Shown: positions 35,818-45,181 of the stretch, in pieces | Position numbering within the stretch: position 1 is the first letter of the stretch | How the letters are laid out: the number at the start of each line of letters is the position of its first letter | NCBI GenBank assembly: GCA_965229095.1 | Contig: OZ245855.1 | Location: 868,001-932,000 of the forward strand | Reading direction: 5' to 3' | DNA: 64,000 bases | Origin: Taibaiella sp965229095 | GTDB taxonomy: Bacteria; Bacteroidota; Bacteroidia; Chitinophagales; Chitinophagaceae | Program-made: the position numbers and the translations under genes | Notes under the pieces: generated by a model | The model's database searches: none | What the model saw: the letters and a program-made list of their open reading frames with translations, nothing else | Told to the model about the DNA's origin: nothing

Positions 35818-35943
35818 GGGCGTGTCACCACCTGCTTTTGCTGCCCACAATAGCAGCGTTACTAAAACAGGTTGGTCGGGCTATCCGCTATATCTTTTGC
35901 GGTCTTGCAGATCCGCAAAAGGATGCCGCTTCTATCCCTCACG
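35818..35943. other. Structured non-coding element after the SMEK-like gene
   Basis: Nested stems are visible: ACCTG (35830-35834) with CAGGT (35868-35872), inside it GCTGC (35840-35844) with GCAGC (35853-35857), then a hairpin TTTTGCGG (35895-35902) with CCGCAAAA (35913-35920). There is no ORF. It lies between converging genes and could be a terminator-like or RNA element; the pattern is more elaborate than a simple terminator. Confidence 0.4.
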
Positions 35944-36825
35944 CTAAATCCCGTTCAGGAAACTAAGCAACTTACCCACTTCTGCATTCATTTTGGAAAA
36001 GGCAAACCATTTCTTACCCAAATCTTTCAGCGATGCTCCAATATGGTAAAGTTCCGTACCGTCTATAATAAGAAAACGGTCATGCGCATGGGCAAAAGTA
36101 TAAACGTTGATTGCCGGGTACTGGCTGTTGTATCGCTGTACATCCAGTTGTAATTGATTGCTGATGCTTTTGGTATAGATAATAGCAGATACCGATTGCC
36201 CACGCTTACCGAGCAGCGTAAGCACCGTATCGTCCACGTAATTGTCAATGAGAATAATTGACCGCCCTGCACTGCGGATAATATCGGAAACAAAGGTGTA
36301 CGCATCGAATATTTGTCCATCAAAGAAAATGCCTTTTTCGCTGTGTAGCTTACCGCTTTCCAAAGCTCTGAATATTTCCTCAAACCTGCCGTCCGCTTCA
36401 ATCTGTTTGAGTTCTATTTTATCCATCCGGGAGAACAGGACGGCATTACCGATTAATAGCTTGCGCATTTCTACAAAGGCGTTCATTATCTCAATGCTGA
36501 CTTTTACAGCTATATCGCTACGTAATACGGCTGACAACATAGCTACCCCTTGTTCTGTAAACACATAGGGCAAATAACGGCGTCCGCCCCGTCCGGCATT
36601 TGAGGTTCCAATTTGGAACCTCAAAGTTTCTGCTTCTTCATCTGTCAGTTGAAAGCAAAAAGTATCGGGAAACCGCTCTATATTTCTTTTCACGGCTTTG
36701 TTCAGTATTTTGGTTTCAACCTGATAAAGCGCAGCCAGGTCTTTATCAACCATTACCTGTTTACCCTGTACCGTATAGATAAGGGGTTCTATTTCCTTTT
36801 GGCTTATGATAGTATTTTGGGTCAT
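35944..36825 (-). CDS. ORF6N-domain protein with C-terminal PLD-like half
   Basis: In this 293-residue protein the N-terminal ORF6N domain (residues about 10-125: VQGKQVMVDKDLAALYQVET, RFPDTFCFQLTDEE, YVFTEQGVAMLSAVL) is a DNA-binding module common in phage and ICE proteins. The C-terminal half (about 165-290) resembles a phospholipase-D-like fold with IILIDNYVDD and HDRFLIID (H248, R250, D255; HxR instead of HxK). It overlaps the topB start end by 4 bases (stop of topB versus ATG), so it is translated after topB. Its role is unknown; nuclease or DNA-sensing activity is possible. Confidence 0.85.
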   Translation of the reverse strand: MTQNTIISQKEIEPLIYTVQGKQVMVDKDLAALYQVETKILNKAVKRNIERFPDTFCFQLTDEEAETLRFQIGTSNAGRGGRRYLPYVFTEQGVAMLSAVLRSDIAVKVSIEIMNAFVEMRKLLIGNAVLFSRMDKIELKQIEADGRFEEIFRALESGKLHSEKGIFFDGQIFDAYTFVSDIIRSAGRSIILIDNYVDDTVLTLLGKRGQSVSAIIYTKSISNQLQLDVQRYNSQYPAINVYTFAHAHDRFLIIDGTELYHIGASLKDLGKKWFAFSKMNAEVGKLLSFLNGI

Positions 36826-38906
36826 CTTTTTTTGTATGTAGTGTTTTCAAATTCAAAAACGGTTTTGCCATCATCTTTCATAACGATGTAGGCATCGAAT
36901 TTTTTGCCCGCTTTGCTTTTCATGCCTTTGATAAGCGATGTTTTGCTTTTACGCACAAGGTTTTCAACCTCTACAATGCTTAACTGTATTCCGCACACAT
37001 TACGGAACAAGAGCCAGTTGCAAGCCTCATCGGGGCATTTCGCCACTTTGTCCCAAATCAAAAGCTGGTGGCTTTTACATTTGGGGCAAGTCAGTTCAGG
37101 TTGCTTTTCTTTGGCAATGCTCATATCCAACAATTCCTGTGTAATGGATGTGGCATAGGCTTCCATATCTTCATGAAAAGCCATTGCATCGGCTTCGTTG
37201 CTTTCAATTTTCTGCAATACCATTTCCCATTCGGCAGTCATAGCGACATCGGCAATCCGTTTATCCTTTACCGACTGATATACCCCCATTCCTTTTTCGG
37301 TAGGAATAAGGGATTTCTTTTCACGCCTGATATAATCCCTTTTAAAAAGCGTTTCGATGATTGCCGCCCGTGTAGCAGGCGTGCCAATGCCAATGCCTTG
37401 CAGGGCTTTTCGCTCGTCCTCGTTCTCTATTTCCCTTCCGGCATTTTCCATAGCAGACAGCAAGCCCGCTTCTGTATAAAGTACAGGCGGTTTGGTTTTC
37501 TTTTCCAGTACCGAGGCTTCTTTTATCTTCAATTCATCGCCAACTTTTAATTCCGGCAATTCCTGTACTGGTTCGCTGTCTTCTTCCGTAAAGTTTCCCC
37601 TGATACCACGCCAGCCTGCTTCTAAAATTTTGGTTCCTTTCAACACAAAATCATAGTGTAATGCCTGTAACGTGATGTCAGTTATTTCTTTGGAACAGTT
37701 ATGGGATATGGCTTCGAGCAAGCGCAGGGCAATCATATCATAAATTGCATCTTCTTTTGCCGATAAAGCAGACGGGGCTTTTTCGGTAACAAGTAATCCG
37801 TGATGGTCTGTTACTTTTACATCATTCACAATCCGTTTATTGAAACGCCCCCATTTTACTTTTCCGGCAGCTTCCTTGCAGGATGGTTTTGCATCCAATG
37901 CCCTAACCAGTACCGGGATTTCTGCCCACATATCTTCGGGTATGTACTTGCTGCCAGTACGGGGATAAGTGATGAATTTCTTTTCATACAGGCTTTGTGC
38001 AATATTCAGGGTTTCTTCGGCAGAAAGCCCCAATTTCTTATTGGCTTCTTTCTGCAAGCCCGTAAGGTCGAACAGCAAAGGCGGCTGCTCCGCAACCGTT
38101 TTCGTTTCTACCGCCGTAACGGTAGCTATCCCGCTTCGTTGGATGGATTTAAGCGTATCGTCAGCCTGCTTTTTATCTTCCCATTTGGTTTTGGAAAGGC
38201 TCTTAAAATCCATAAACTCTTTACGGTGTTCCAGCTCAATTTGATAATACTTTTTGACCGTAAAGTTTTTGTTCTCCAAATACCGTCTGCAGATAAGGGC
38301 AAGCGTTGGCGTTTGTACCCGACCGAGCGAATACACGCCACGGCCTGCGGCAATGCTCAATGCCTGTGAAGCATTGATGCCCACCAGCCAATCAGCCCGG
38401 CTGCGACCTTGCCCGGCTTGATAAAGCCCGTCAAAATCGGTTCCGGGTTTCAGGTTGTCCAGCCCTTGCTTAATTGCTTTCTCTGTAAGTGAACTTATCC
38501 ATAAACGCTGAAAGGGCTTTCCGCATTTCAGGTACTCATAAATGTACCTGAAAATCAGCTCGCCCTCACGTCCGGCATCGGTAGCCACGATAATGCTATC
38601 GCAATGTTTTACGACCTGCTCAATAATTTTCAACTGTTTTACGGCTCCGCTATCGGGAACGTAAGTTTTATCCTTTTTTACTTTGCGTACCGTCAGCAAA
38701 AAAGGGTTTGGAAGAATGGGCAGGGCTTCCTTTTGGAAACCCGATAGCCCATAATCTTCCGGCATTGCAAGCCCTACCAAATGTCCCAATGCCCACGTAA
38801 CCTGATAGCCGTTGCCTGCAAGGTAGCCATCCCGTTTTTCGGTGGCTCCCAGCAGGGCGGCTATCTCCCTGGCTACGCTTGGTTTTTCTGCAATAACTGC
38901 TTTCAT
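36822..38906 (-). CDS. topB: DNA topoisomerase III (type IA)
   Basis: The 694-residue protein has an N-terminal TOPRIM domain (AEKPSVAREIA with E7; VATDAGREGELI), the active-site region KKFITYPRTGSKYIPEDM with catalytic Tyr314, and a C-terminal zinc-finger-like segment (CPKCKSHQLL ... CPDEACNW). Element-borne TopB proteins are common in Bacteroidota ICEs and help resolve transfer or replication intermediates. It is followed by the ORF6N gene with a 4-base overlap and lies 20 bases after the DUF3945-like gene. Confidence 0.95.
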   Translation of the reverse strand: MKAVIAEKPSVAREIAALLGATEKRDGYLAGNGYQVTWALGHLVGLAMPEDYGLSGFQKEALPILPNPFLLTVRKVKKDKTYVPDSGAVKQLKIIEQVVKHCDSIIVATDAGREGELIFRYIYEYLKCGKPFQRLWISSLTEKAIKQGLDNLKPGTDFDGLYQAGQGRSRADWLVGINASQALSIAAGRGVYSLGRVQTPTLALICRRYLENKNFTVKKYYQIELEHRKEFMDFKSLSKTKWEDKKQADDTLKSIQRSGIATVTAVETKTVAEQPPLLFDLTGLQKEANKKLGLSAEETLNIAQSLYEKKFITYPRTGSKYIPEDMWAEIPVLVRALDAKPSCKEAAGKVKWGRFNKRIVNDVKVTDHHGLLVTEKAPSALSAKEDAIYDMIALRLLEAISHNCSKEITDITLQALHYDFVLKGTKILEAGWRGIRGNFTEEDSEPVQELPELKVGDELKIKEASVLEKKTKPPVLYTEAGLLSAMENAGREIENEDERKALQGIGIGTPATRAAIIETLFKRDYIRREKKSLIPTEKGMGVYQSVKDKRIADVAMTAEWEMVLQKIESNEADAMAFHEDMEAYATSITQELLDMSIAKEKQPELTCPKCKSHQLLIWDKVAKCPDEACNWLLFRNVCGIQLSIVEVENLVRKSKTSLIKGMKSKAGKKFDAYIVMKDDGKTVFEFENTTYKKR

Positions 38907-38926
38907 AATATCTTTCCTTTTAGTGA

Positions 38927-40357
38927 TTATCTTTTTATCCCTTTGGATTTAGCAGGGGCTTTCGGTTTTTGCTGCTGCTGCTGCTTTTGGTCTTTCGGGG
39001 TTTGCTGTTCTGTATTCAAAGGCTCTTTAATGTTTTTGGTCGCCTCGTTGGTTTTTCCATCGGAGTTCACCGCAACCTGTGTTTTATTTGCTTCGGCGGG
39101 CTGTACTTTGTTTTTCAGGTTGTCGGGGTTTTTAAAGTCAAACGCAAATTTTCCAGTTTCTGCATTCAGCGTTACATAACCCTTATAAGGCTGTCCTTTC
39201 CCGTCTTTGAAATCCGTAACATAAATGGTTTTGCCCTCTGTCAATTTTTGGTACTGCTCATCGGAAAACTCTTTACCACGGAATGTTCTTAGCGGCTCGT
39301 TGCCTTGCACTTGCTTAGGCGCTCTATCTCCAAATAAGAACTCTACATACATTCTGTCAGCGTTGAATTGTACATAAGCACTTTTGTTTTGCGTATTCTT
39401 TAAATCCAACCCCTCCAAATAAAGGGGCTTGCCCTCCCGTAAAGTCTGCTTTTGTTCATCGTTCAGCTTTACGCCCTTAATTTCATCGGGTATTTTCATC
39501 CATTCCTGCCGCAAGGCAATTACTTCGTTGGTCAGCCTGTCAATGCTGATAATGGATGGAATCTTCTCCCCGGTCTTAGGATTGGTCAGCTCCACCACAC
39601 GCCCCATGTTCCCGCTTTTGAGCAAATTATCTTTATCCTCTTTGGTAAATTCATGTCCGAAGAAAGCAATGTTCAAATTCGGCTTTTGGCGGACACCGTG
39701 GATAGCTACGACCACATTCCCGTTCTCACCTGGTTGCAATGAAAGCCTTGCATCCATACGGGTAACGGCACTGCCGAGGTTGATGCTTATGGGTATCAGT
39801 GTATTGGTTTTATAGCCTCTTAGCAGGCTATCGAGTACGCCCTCTTTTTCCAGCCGTTCTTTACTTAACCCAATATTGTTCATGGTTTCCCAATCAATCT
39901 GTTCCGGCTTATAGCGGTACTCGCTTGTTTCCGGTTTTGCCTGTGTAGTTTCCATATCCTTTTTATTTTCCTGTTGCTGCTGTTGTTCCTTTGGTTCTTT
40001 CACCTCATGCTTTGCGATGACAGCCTCACCCTCTTTGGTAGGTGTATCAACTTGTTGCTGTAATGCTTTGGCTGTTTCTTCGGCTTCCACTGCCGGAACT
40101 TTGAAGAAAGAAAAATGAGTGGGGTCTTTAAGCTGTCGCCAAAAGTTGGAGAAGAAATTGGAAAAAATATCCCCACTTTTGTCCACTCGCATAAACTGGC
40201 TTTGGTTCTTTTTATCCGCATCCACGGTTTTCAAATTGCCGTTTTCGTCAATGCCCGTTACGGCTTGGATTTTCTTTTTCTCTTTATCCATCACCAATAA
40301 AATATCCGAAAGCTGTTCGTGGTATTGCGGTGGATTTGTTATGGTCTGTTCACTCAT
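38927..40357 (-). CDS. DUF3945-like protein with DUF4099-type segment
   Basis: In the 476-residue soluble protein an N-terminal part (residues 1-90) is followed by a Gln/Glu-rich linker, then a central domain near IDWETMNNIGLSKERLEKEG (DUF4099-like) and a repeated DUF3945 pattern: LNDEQKQTLREGKPLYLEGL and FSDEQYQKLTEGKTIYVTDF. The C-terminus is Gln/Lys-rich and ends KAPAKSKGIKR. Such proteins sit next to topB in Bacteroidota mobile elements; function is unknown but likely DNA-processing. Confidence 0.87.
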   Translation of the reverse strand: MSEQTITNPPQYHEQLSDILLVMDKEKKKIQAVTGIDENGNLKTVDADKKNQSQFMRVDKSGDIFSNFFSNFWRQLKDPTHFSFFKVPAVEAEETAKALQQQVDTPTKEGEAVIAKHEVKEPKEQQQQQENKKDMETTQAKPETSEYRYKPEQIDWETMNNIGLSKERLEKEGVLDSLLRGYKTNTLIPISINLGSAVTRMDARLSLQPGENGNVVVAIHGVRQKPNLNIAFFGHEFTKEDKDNLLKSGNMGRVVELTNPKTGEKIPSIISIDRLTNEVIALRQEWMKIPDEIKGVKLNDEQKQTLREGKPLYLEGLDLKNTQNKSAYVQFNADRMYVEFLFGDRAPKQVQGNEPLRTFRGKEFSDEQYQKLTEGKTIYVTDFKDGKGQPYKGYVTLNAETGKFAFDFKNPDNLKNKVQPAEANKTQVAVNSDGKTNEATKNIKEPLNTEQQTPKDQKQQQQQKPKAPAKSKGIKR

Positions 40358-40442
40358 ACTGCTATTATTTTAAATTGTTATTTCCGAAAGTAAATGAAGC
40401 AGGTACGGCATAGCCGTACCCGTCTTTAGCTGGCAGTGTTTG

Positions 40443-40760
40443 TCAGCCGTTGTCTTTTGTGCGTTGCAACGGGAGGTTGAAACTTTCCCTGACAAACTGG
40501 TGTACATCTGATAGTTTGTAATACAATTTGCCACTGATGGTATAATAAGGGAGTTTACCGGACGAGCGGTATCGTTGCAGAGAGCGTTGGCTTATTTTGA
40601 GCATTTGAAGCAAGTCTTGGTTATCCAGCAATTCTTCACCGTCTATGCTATTGCGTTGCTTCTGTATATCTATGATATGTTCTTTCAGAATGTCGAAACG
40701 CTCCATTATCCGTTCCATCCATGAAATAAATTCCATTCTATCTATGTTCATACGGCACAC
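40443..40760 (-). CDS. Helix-turn-helix (excisionase/MerR-like) protein
   Basis: The protein has 105 residues (or 102 from the second Met at 40751). The C-terminal part DNQDLLQMLKISQRSLQRYR and GKLPYYTISGKLYYKLSDV is the HTH_17-type winged helix found in excisionases and element regulators. The N-terminal half is helical. It precedes the DUF3945-like and topB genes on the same strand and could control them or excision. Confidence 0.85.
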   Translation of the reverse strand: MCRMNIDRMEFISWMERIMERFDILKEHIIDIQKQRNSIDGEELLDNQDLLQMLKISQRSLQRYRSSGKLPYYTISGKLYYKLSDVHQFVRESFNLPLQRTKDNG

Positions 40761-40980
40761 ATTTAATTATTGCACTGCTATTAAATATTTACTGTACAAA
40801 ATTGGAGCGTTTGGCCGGGGCTATCTTCCGATACGTGTCTATCAAAAAGACATTTTTTTCATTTTTTTACATTTTGTATAAGTAGCTGTTTCATAACCTT
40901 CTATGCTATTAACATTACTTACAAGGATATTCAAACAATGAACTTGTCTATACACACGTATAGGCAAATGGTCAAAAAAA

Positions 40981-41007
40981 AAGAACAGCACCGATAATGC
41001 TGTTCTT
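40981..41007. terminator. Terminator after the unknown gene at 41036
   Basis: AAGAACAGCA (40981-40990) and TGCTGTTCTT (40998-41007), flanked by A- and T-runs on both sides, so likely active on the minus strand and perhaps both. The rest of 40761-40980 holds a small palindrome CTATAC/GTATAG at about 40948-40963 and no gene. Confidence 0.8.
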
Positions 41008-41035
41008 TTAAATGAGAAAAAAATGAGGACTTTAT

Positions 41036-42094
41036 CTAATGATTACCTTTCAATTTGAGTAAAAAATATAATCCGTTATTTTGAAGCTCCCTTTTTTCTT
41101 CTTTGTACTCTAACAGTGTCATTCCTCCTGTCAAACCTAAAGAGCTTAATAAAGCGTAATGTATTGGCATACTTGCAACTACTGTTCCTATTAATGGGAC
41201 ATAGGTTTTGGGATTTTGCATTTTTTCAATGAACTTCCTAAATGTTTTACTATTCAGGTTTTTCATTTTGCTTTCTAAATCAATAAGAGGTTTTTGTATT
41301 TCACTAAAGAAAATGCTTTGATATTCGTTGTCTTTTAAATCAGTATTGTAAAGCTGTTTGTTTTTAACTTCGATGGTATTTATTGTTTGATAAAATAATC
41401 CCAATTCATCTTTTAATTTTAGTTTAAGCTCTAATAGGTCATCAAAACTTAAAATATCCGGGTTCGGTAAACTGATTTTTAAAGCGTCAAGTGCTAATGA
41501 CTTTGTGTAACCTTGAGTTCTTAAATTGTTGTTTGATTGGGCTGATTGTTGAATGAATGCCGAAAAGAGAGTATTTAAATTGTTACTACTGCTTATGCAA
41601 GTTTTCCCTTCTATCAAAAGTTTTAGAAACCACTTTAATTTAAAAGAATAGTACCACCATATTAAATCCACCTCAACAGGCTTTCCCCACTCAAAATCCC
41701 ACATATTTTTCATTATGTCATAAACCTCTTCAGTAATTATTTTACCGTCTTTCTCGGTCGGGTGATTGGGAAATATTAAGTTATGATTTGCATTAACTAT
41801 TTCACTTATTTTATTTGCAAGCCCTTTTTCAAATTCTTCTTCCTTGTTTTCATTTCTTTCAGTTATTGCAATTATATTTTCATCAATAAGAACCTTGTAA
41901 TCTGTTGTAAACCTCTTAGGAATAAACTGAAAATCTTCTACTCCATCAAACTCAAATTTTCCACTTGCTTTGCTAAACTTTGGAGCATAAACAGCATCAT
42001 TAACAATGTTTATCTTGTCATAATATAGCGCAAGCAACTTTATTTCATTTTCGGATTTTGGTGTAATATCTGAATTGTAGTAAATCTCTCTCAT
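41036..42094 (-). CDS. Unknown protein, first of a possible cargo pair
   Basis: The 352-residue protein begins REIYYNSDITPKSENEIKLLALYYDKI, a pattern that resembles some large uncharacterised families in which the N-terminus mentions a 'YYDKI' segment. The middle is charged and helical; the C-terminal region (YVPLIGTVVASMPIHYALLSS) is weakly hydrophobic and may be membrane-associated. Not recognised. It lies 52 bases after the gene at 42147 on the same strand, at the variable right side of the ICE, where defence cargo is common. Confidence 0.65.
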   Translation of the reverse strand: MREIYYNSDITPKSENEIKLLALYYDKINIVNDAVYAPKFSKASGKFEFDGVEDFQFIPKRFTTDYKVLIDENIIAITERNENKEEEFEKGLANKISEIVNANHNLIFPNHPTEKDGKIITEEVYDIMKNMWDFEWGKPVEVDLIWWYYSFKLKWFLKLLIEGKTCISSSNNLNTLFSAFIQQSAQSNNNLRTQGYTKSLALDALKISLPNPDILSFDDLLELKLKLKDELGLFYQTINTIEVKNKQLYNTDLKDNEYQSIFFSEIQKPLIDLESKMKNLNSKTFRKFIEKMQNPKTYVPLIGTVVASMPIHYALLSSLGLTGGMTLLEYKEEKRELQNNGLYFLLKLKGNH

Positions 42095-42146
42095 TTAAAA
42101 ACTCTTTTAGAATGTATATTGACATTCAACCTCTGACATACTCACA

Positions 42147-42719
42147 CTATTTTTTGCTAAGAAACTTAAATATATTATTGATATTAACTCCAATTCCTGC
42201 AATATTAGGCTCAAGGATTATTGTGTCATTTAATATTTTCCCAATTCCCCCTTTCAATTCTTTTTTCACTTTAAAATCCTTAATTTCCTTTTTATCTTTA
42301 ATGTCTTGAAAAACTTTTTCAATAAGTTTGATAACATCTTGTGGAGTTTTACAAACATTTCCAATTTCTATAAAGACTAATTTGTCTTCCGGAATTTTGC
42401 CACCGATAGATTGTTTATCATTTCCCTCTAAAAAGTATTTGGGATGAATTGTTGTAATCATTAGTGCTGGAAGCAATTCTTTAGGGTCAATGCCATTTAC
42501 GGCTTCCCAAGACATAAGCTCTGAATAAAAATGGCTTTCGGGAATGCCCTGAATAGCAACCGAGTTGTTTTCGGCGGCAAACTTTGCAATTTTGTCGAAA
42601 CTGTCACGTAAAGTTTTACTTATTGGTTCATCCCAATTATAATAGTCAAGAATATATAAGTAATATTCCCTTTCTACATTCTCTGGAATGGACGCGATTG
42701 TGCTAATTTTTAGTCCCAT
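42147..42719 (-). CDS. Unknown protein, upstream partner of the gene at 41036
   Basis: The 190-residue soluble protein has the segments EYYLYILDYYNWDEPISKTLRD, AAENNSVAIQGIPESHFYSEL and KLVFIEIGNVCKTPQDV, with a Lys-rich C-terminal part. No domain recognised. AT content is higher than in the tra genes, which suggests separate acquisition. The pair with the next gene (52-base gap) looks like an operon. Confidence 0.65.
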   Translation of the reverse strand: MGLKISTIASIPENVEREYYLYILDYYNWDEPISKTLRDSFDKIAKFAAENNSVAIQGIPESHFYSELMSWEAVNGIDPKELLPALMITTIHPKYFLEGNDKQSIGGKIPEDKLVFIEIGNVCKTPQDVIKLIEKVFQDIKDKKEIKDFKVKKELKGGIGKILNDTIILEPNIAGIGVNINNIFKFLSKK

Positions 42720-42833
42720 TATATCTATTGCCCTATTTAATTTATCTATTCGCTTTTATACTTAGCTAAAATACAAAAAAAGCTAATGCTGGAAGTGTGC
42801 CTACCTTCTCTAAAAAAGCAAGCTGGTTTATAA

Positions 42834-43682
42834 TTAGCTGTTATCTTCCTTATCCATATATTCCTCCAAATGATATTTCAACTGGTCTAAAAATAATGTC
42901 CGTGAACCAGCACGAGTTTTCATTCGATGGAAGCTGTTATGGATGTCATTTAACGAAACACGGAATAGAATTTGAAATACCATACTGATTTTGCGTATGC
43001 CTAATTTTCCGTGTGAAATAGCGTCGGCAGCATGGAGTGCGTAAATCAATTCAATCAGGGCATTTTTTGTCTGTGTCCAAAAAATATCCTTTGCATCACT
43101 ATCCTGCAATAGCACATCGGGATTTTGCCCAGGACTTAGCTTTGTGGTGAGATAGTTATAAATAAGTTCATTGGCGATGATTTTTGCCACTTTATAATCA
43201 AAGTAGGTAGAGAAATTCGGGTCAATTTCAAATACAAAGCTGTTCAGCCCATCATAATAGTTGATGTTACCTAACGTATAATAGGTTTCGTCACGGTCAA
43301 TTCTGCCGGAACGGTAATACCTATAAAACTCTGAATTGCAAATATGCTCCCGGTACTCCTGTTTTAATTCCCGCAATTGTAAACCGAAGTAGCATTGGTG
43401 TAAATTTCCGTTTGATGCGGGGCAGGCTGTTTCAATCCGATATACTTTGTTGTAGTAAATAAGTTTTCCGAGAATATTCGGTTTAACCAGCTTGAAAAAA
43501 TGGATTTCTTCATCTTTACTGGAAAAACCCTCTTTCAATACGTCTTCTTTAACGGAACGAAGTAACTCCTGGAGATAACTCGTCATTTTATAAGCCTCAT
43601 CAATGAAGCAAGGTGCTTCGGCAGATAGTTTCCTTTCCTGCTTCTGAATTTCGGCGACTATGGTTTGTAAGGGATGTTTCAT
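42834..43682 (-). CDS. rteC: RteC-domain protein 2
   Basis: The 282-residue protein shares the RteC hallmarks with the protein at 32922: KDEEIHFFKLVKPNILGKLIYYN, EFYRYYRSGRIDRDETYYTLG, FDYKVAKIIANELIYNYL and NALIELIYALHAADAI. It is the rightmost intact gene I assign to the ICE. In related elements RteC activates excision. Having two diverged copies in one element is uncommon. Confidence 0.87.
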   Translation of the reverse strand: MKHPLQTIVAEIQKQERKLSAEAPCFIDEAYKMTSYLQELLRSVKEDVLKEGFSSKDEEIHFFKLVKPNILGKLIYYNKVYRIETACPASNGNLHQCYFGLQLRELKQEYREHICNSEFYRYYRSGRIDRDETYYTLGNINYYDGLNSFVFEIDPNFSTYFDYKVAKIIANELIYNYLTTKLSPGQNPDVLLQDSDAKDIFWTQTKNALIELIYALHAADAISHGKLGIRKISMVFQILFRVSLNDIHNSFHRMKTRAGSRTLFLDQLKYHLEEYMDKEDNS

Positions 43683-43787
43683 AGTTACTGTTTTTAAATC
43701 AGGCTGTATTTATCCAAATACAAATTTTAGCCTTACCTATGAATTTGTCCCATGAGATACACCGAAGTCAGGTGAAATTTTTTACCA

Positions 43788-44137
43788 TTATCTCTTCAGT
43801 TTTACCACTTTTTTCAGTGGTTGAGCAGTAATATTATTAGGCTTATCGTCCTTTTTGGAACTTATATCTGATTGACTTTGAATGTCTTTTAGCTGGTTTA
43901 AACGGCGCAAATCTTCCAACAAAGAGTTCGAGTTTTGTACCAGTGAGTTCACAAGAATGGACAAATCAGATAATAATGGTTTGTCCTTTTTTATTGAATA
44001 AACTTTGTCGCATATGGCAATTTTTAAAACTTCATGTTCAAAAGAATTTTTGAATTCGATAAGTTGTAATCATTGCTCTCGTATTTAACAATAAAAACAT
44101 CTGGTGGGTGGGTGTTTGTTTGCGGTAATTTGTTCAT
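43788..44137 (-). pseudogene. Frameshifted hypothetical gene at the right edge of the ICE
   Basis: On the minus strand an ATG at 44137 opens MNKLPQTNTHPPDVFIVKY and stops after 37 residues. A second frame, overlapping near 44055-44060, continues LIEFKNSFEHEVLKIAI and runs to a stop at 43788 with a helical, charged sequence (SLLEDLRRLNQLKDIQ). Together they read as one protein of about 115 residues broken by one frameshift. The product is not recognised. The flanks 44138-44341 show no gene. Confidence 0.5.
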
Positions 44138-44341
44138 CTGGCATCGCAACACCAATGCTCTTAATTTTTTATTGAGATTTCGAATTTTTCAGTAATAAAA
44201 CTCACACTTAAATGCCTTTACTGAACCGTGTCTTTTTGAACGAAAAACAACTCCATTTCCTCCTTTTATTATTCAGCAAACGCCTAAAATGACCGTCCAC
44301 ACCCGATTTCGGGCTGATGATGAATACAAGGTGCTTCTTCG

Positions 44342-45181
44342 TCACGCAAGTTGTGCTTTTAAACTCAGGTCCATGCTCACCGCTTGATTAGTGATAGCGC
44401 CGCACGATACATAATCGACACCCGTGCGTGCATAAGATACGATATTATCAAGGTTGATGCCGCCCGATGCTTCGGTCTCGTATCTGCCGCCTATCATTTC
44501 AATGGCCTCTTCCAGTAGTTCCGGCGGGCAGTTATCGAGCATGATGCGGTGCACGTTGCCTGTTTCCAACACACGGCGCACATCATCCAGGTTGCGGGTC
44601 TCTATCTCTATTTTCAGGTTGAGGTTGTTGGTGGCGAGGTATTCATTGGTTTTCTGTATGGCTTGTTCAATACCCCCGCAAAAATCTATGTGGTTGTCTT
44701 TGAGCATGATCATATCGTATAGCCCCATGCGAAGATTGTACCCGCCGCCTATGCGTACCGCCTGCTTCTCAAATTCGCGGAACAGCGGGGTGGTTTTTCG
44801 GGTATCGAGTATTCTGGTTTTATAACCTTTTATTTTATCGGCATACCTGTTGGTGAGGGTTGCAATTCCGCTCATACGCTGCATGCAGTTGAGCACCAGC
44901 CGCTCGGCTTTCAATATAGTATGCACACTGGCTTCAACTGTAAACGCCGTTTCGCCATTGCTCACCCTATCTCCGTCTTTTTTGTAAAGGGTAAATTTAG
45001 CATCTTCTTCCAGGTGATGAAAGATATCCTGCGCCAGTTGTAGTCCAGCCAGGATGCCGTCTTCCTTTATTTTAAGTACTGCCTTACCTTTTGTGCCTGC
45101 CGGGATGGAGGCCAGCGTAGAGTAATCGCCGCTACCCACATCTTCCAGCAATGCTGCAGCAATGAATTCCTGTGTTGTCAT
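44342..45181 (-). CDS. nadC: Nicotinate-nucleotide diphosphorylase (carboxylating)
   Basis: The 279-residue enzyme converts quinolinate and PRPP to nicotinate mononucleotide in de novo NAD synthesis. Motifs: LEDVGSGDYSTL, RMSGIATLTNRY, the substrate-binding TRKTTPLFREFEKQAV, GGGYNLRMGLYD, MLKDNHI and EASGGINLDNI, all in the normal order and at full length. A TAATTTTG box on the minus strand (45210-45203) is a likely -7 element. It is a core gene and marks the start of host chromosome to the right of the ICE. Confidence 0.96.
   Translation of the reverse strand: MTTQEFIAAALLEDVGSGDYSTLASIPAGTKGKAVLKIKEDGILAGLQLAQDIFHHLEEDAKFTLYKKDGDRVSNGETAFTVEASVHTILKAERLVLNCMQRMSGIATLTNRYADKIKGYKTRILDTRKTTPLFREFEKQAVRIGGGYNLRMGLYDMIMLKDNHIDFCGGIEQAIQKTNEYLATNNLNLKIEIETRNLDDVRRVLETGNVHRIMLDNCPPELLEEAIEMIGGRYETEASGGINLDNIVSYARTGVDYVSCGAITNQAVSMDLSLKAQLA

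Noticed and set aside
40948..40963. Small palindrome CTATAC/GTATAG considered as an attachment site
   Set aside because: No matching copy was found near the other presumed end of the element.
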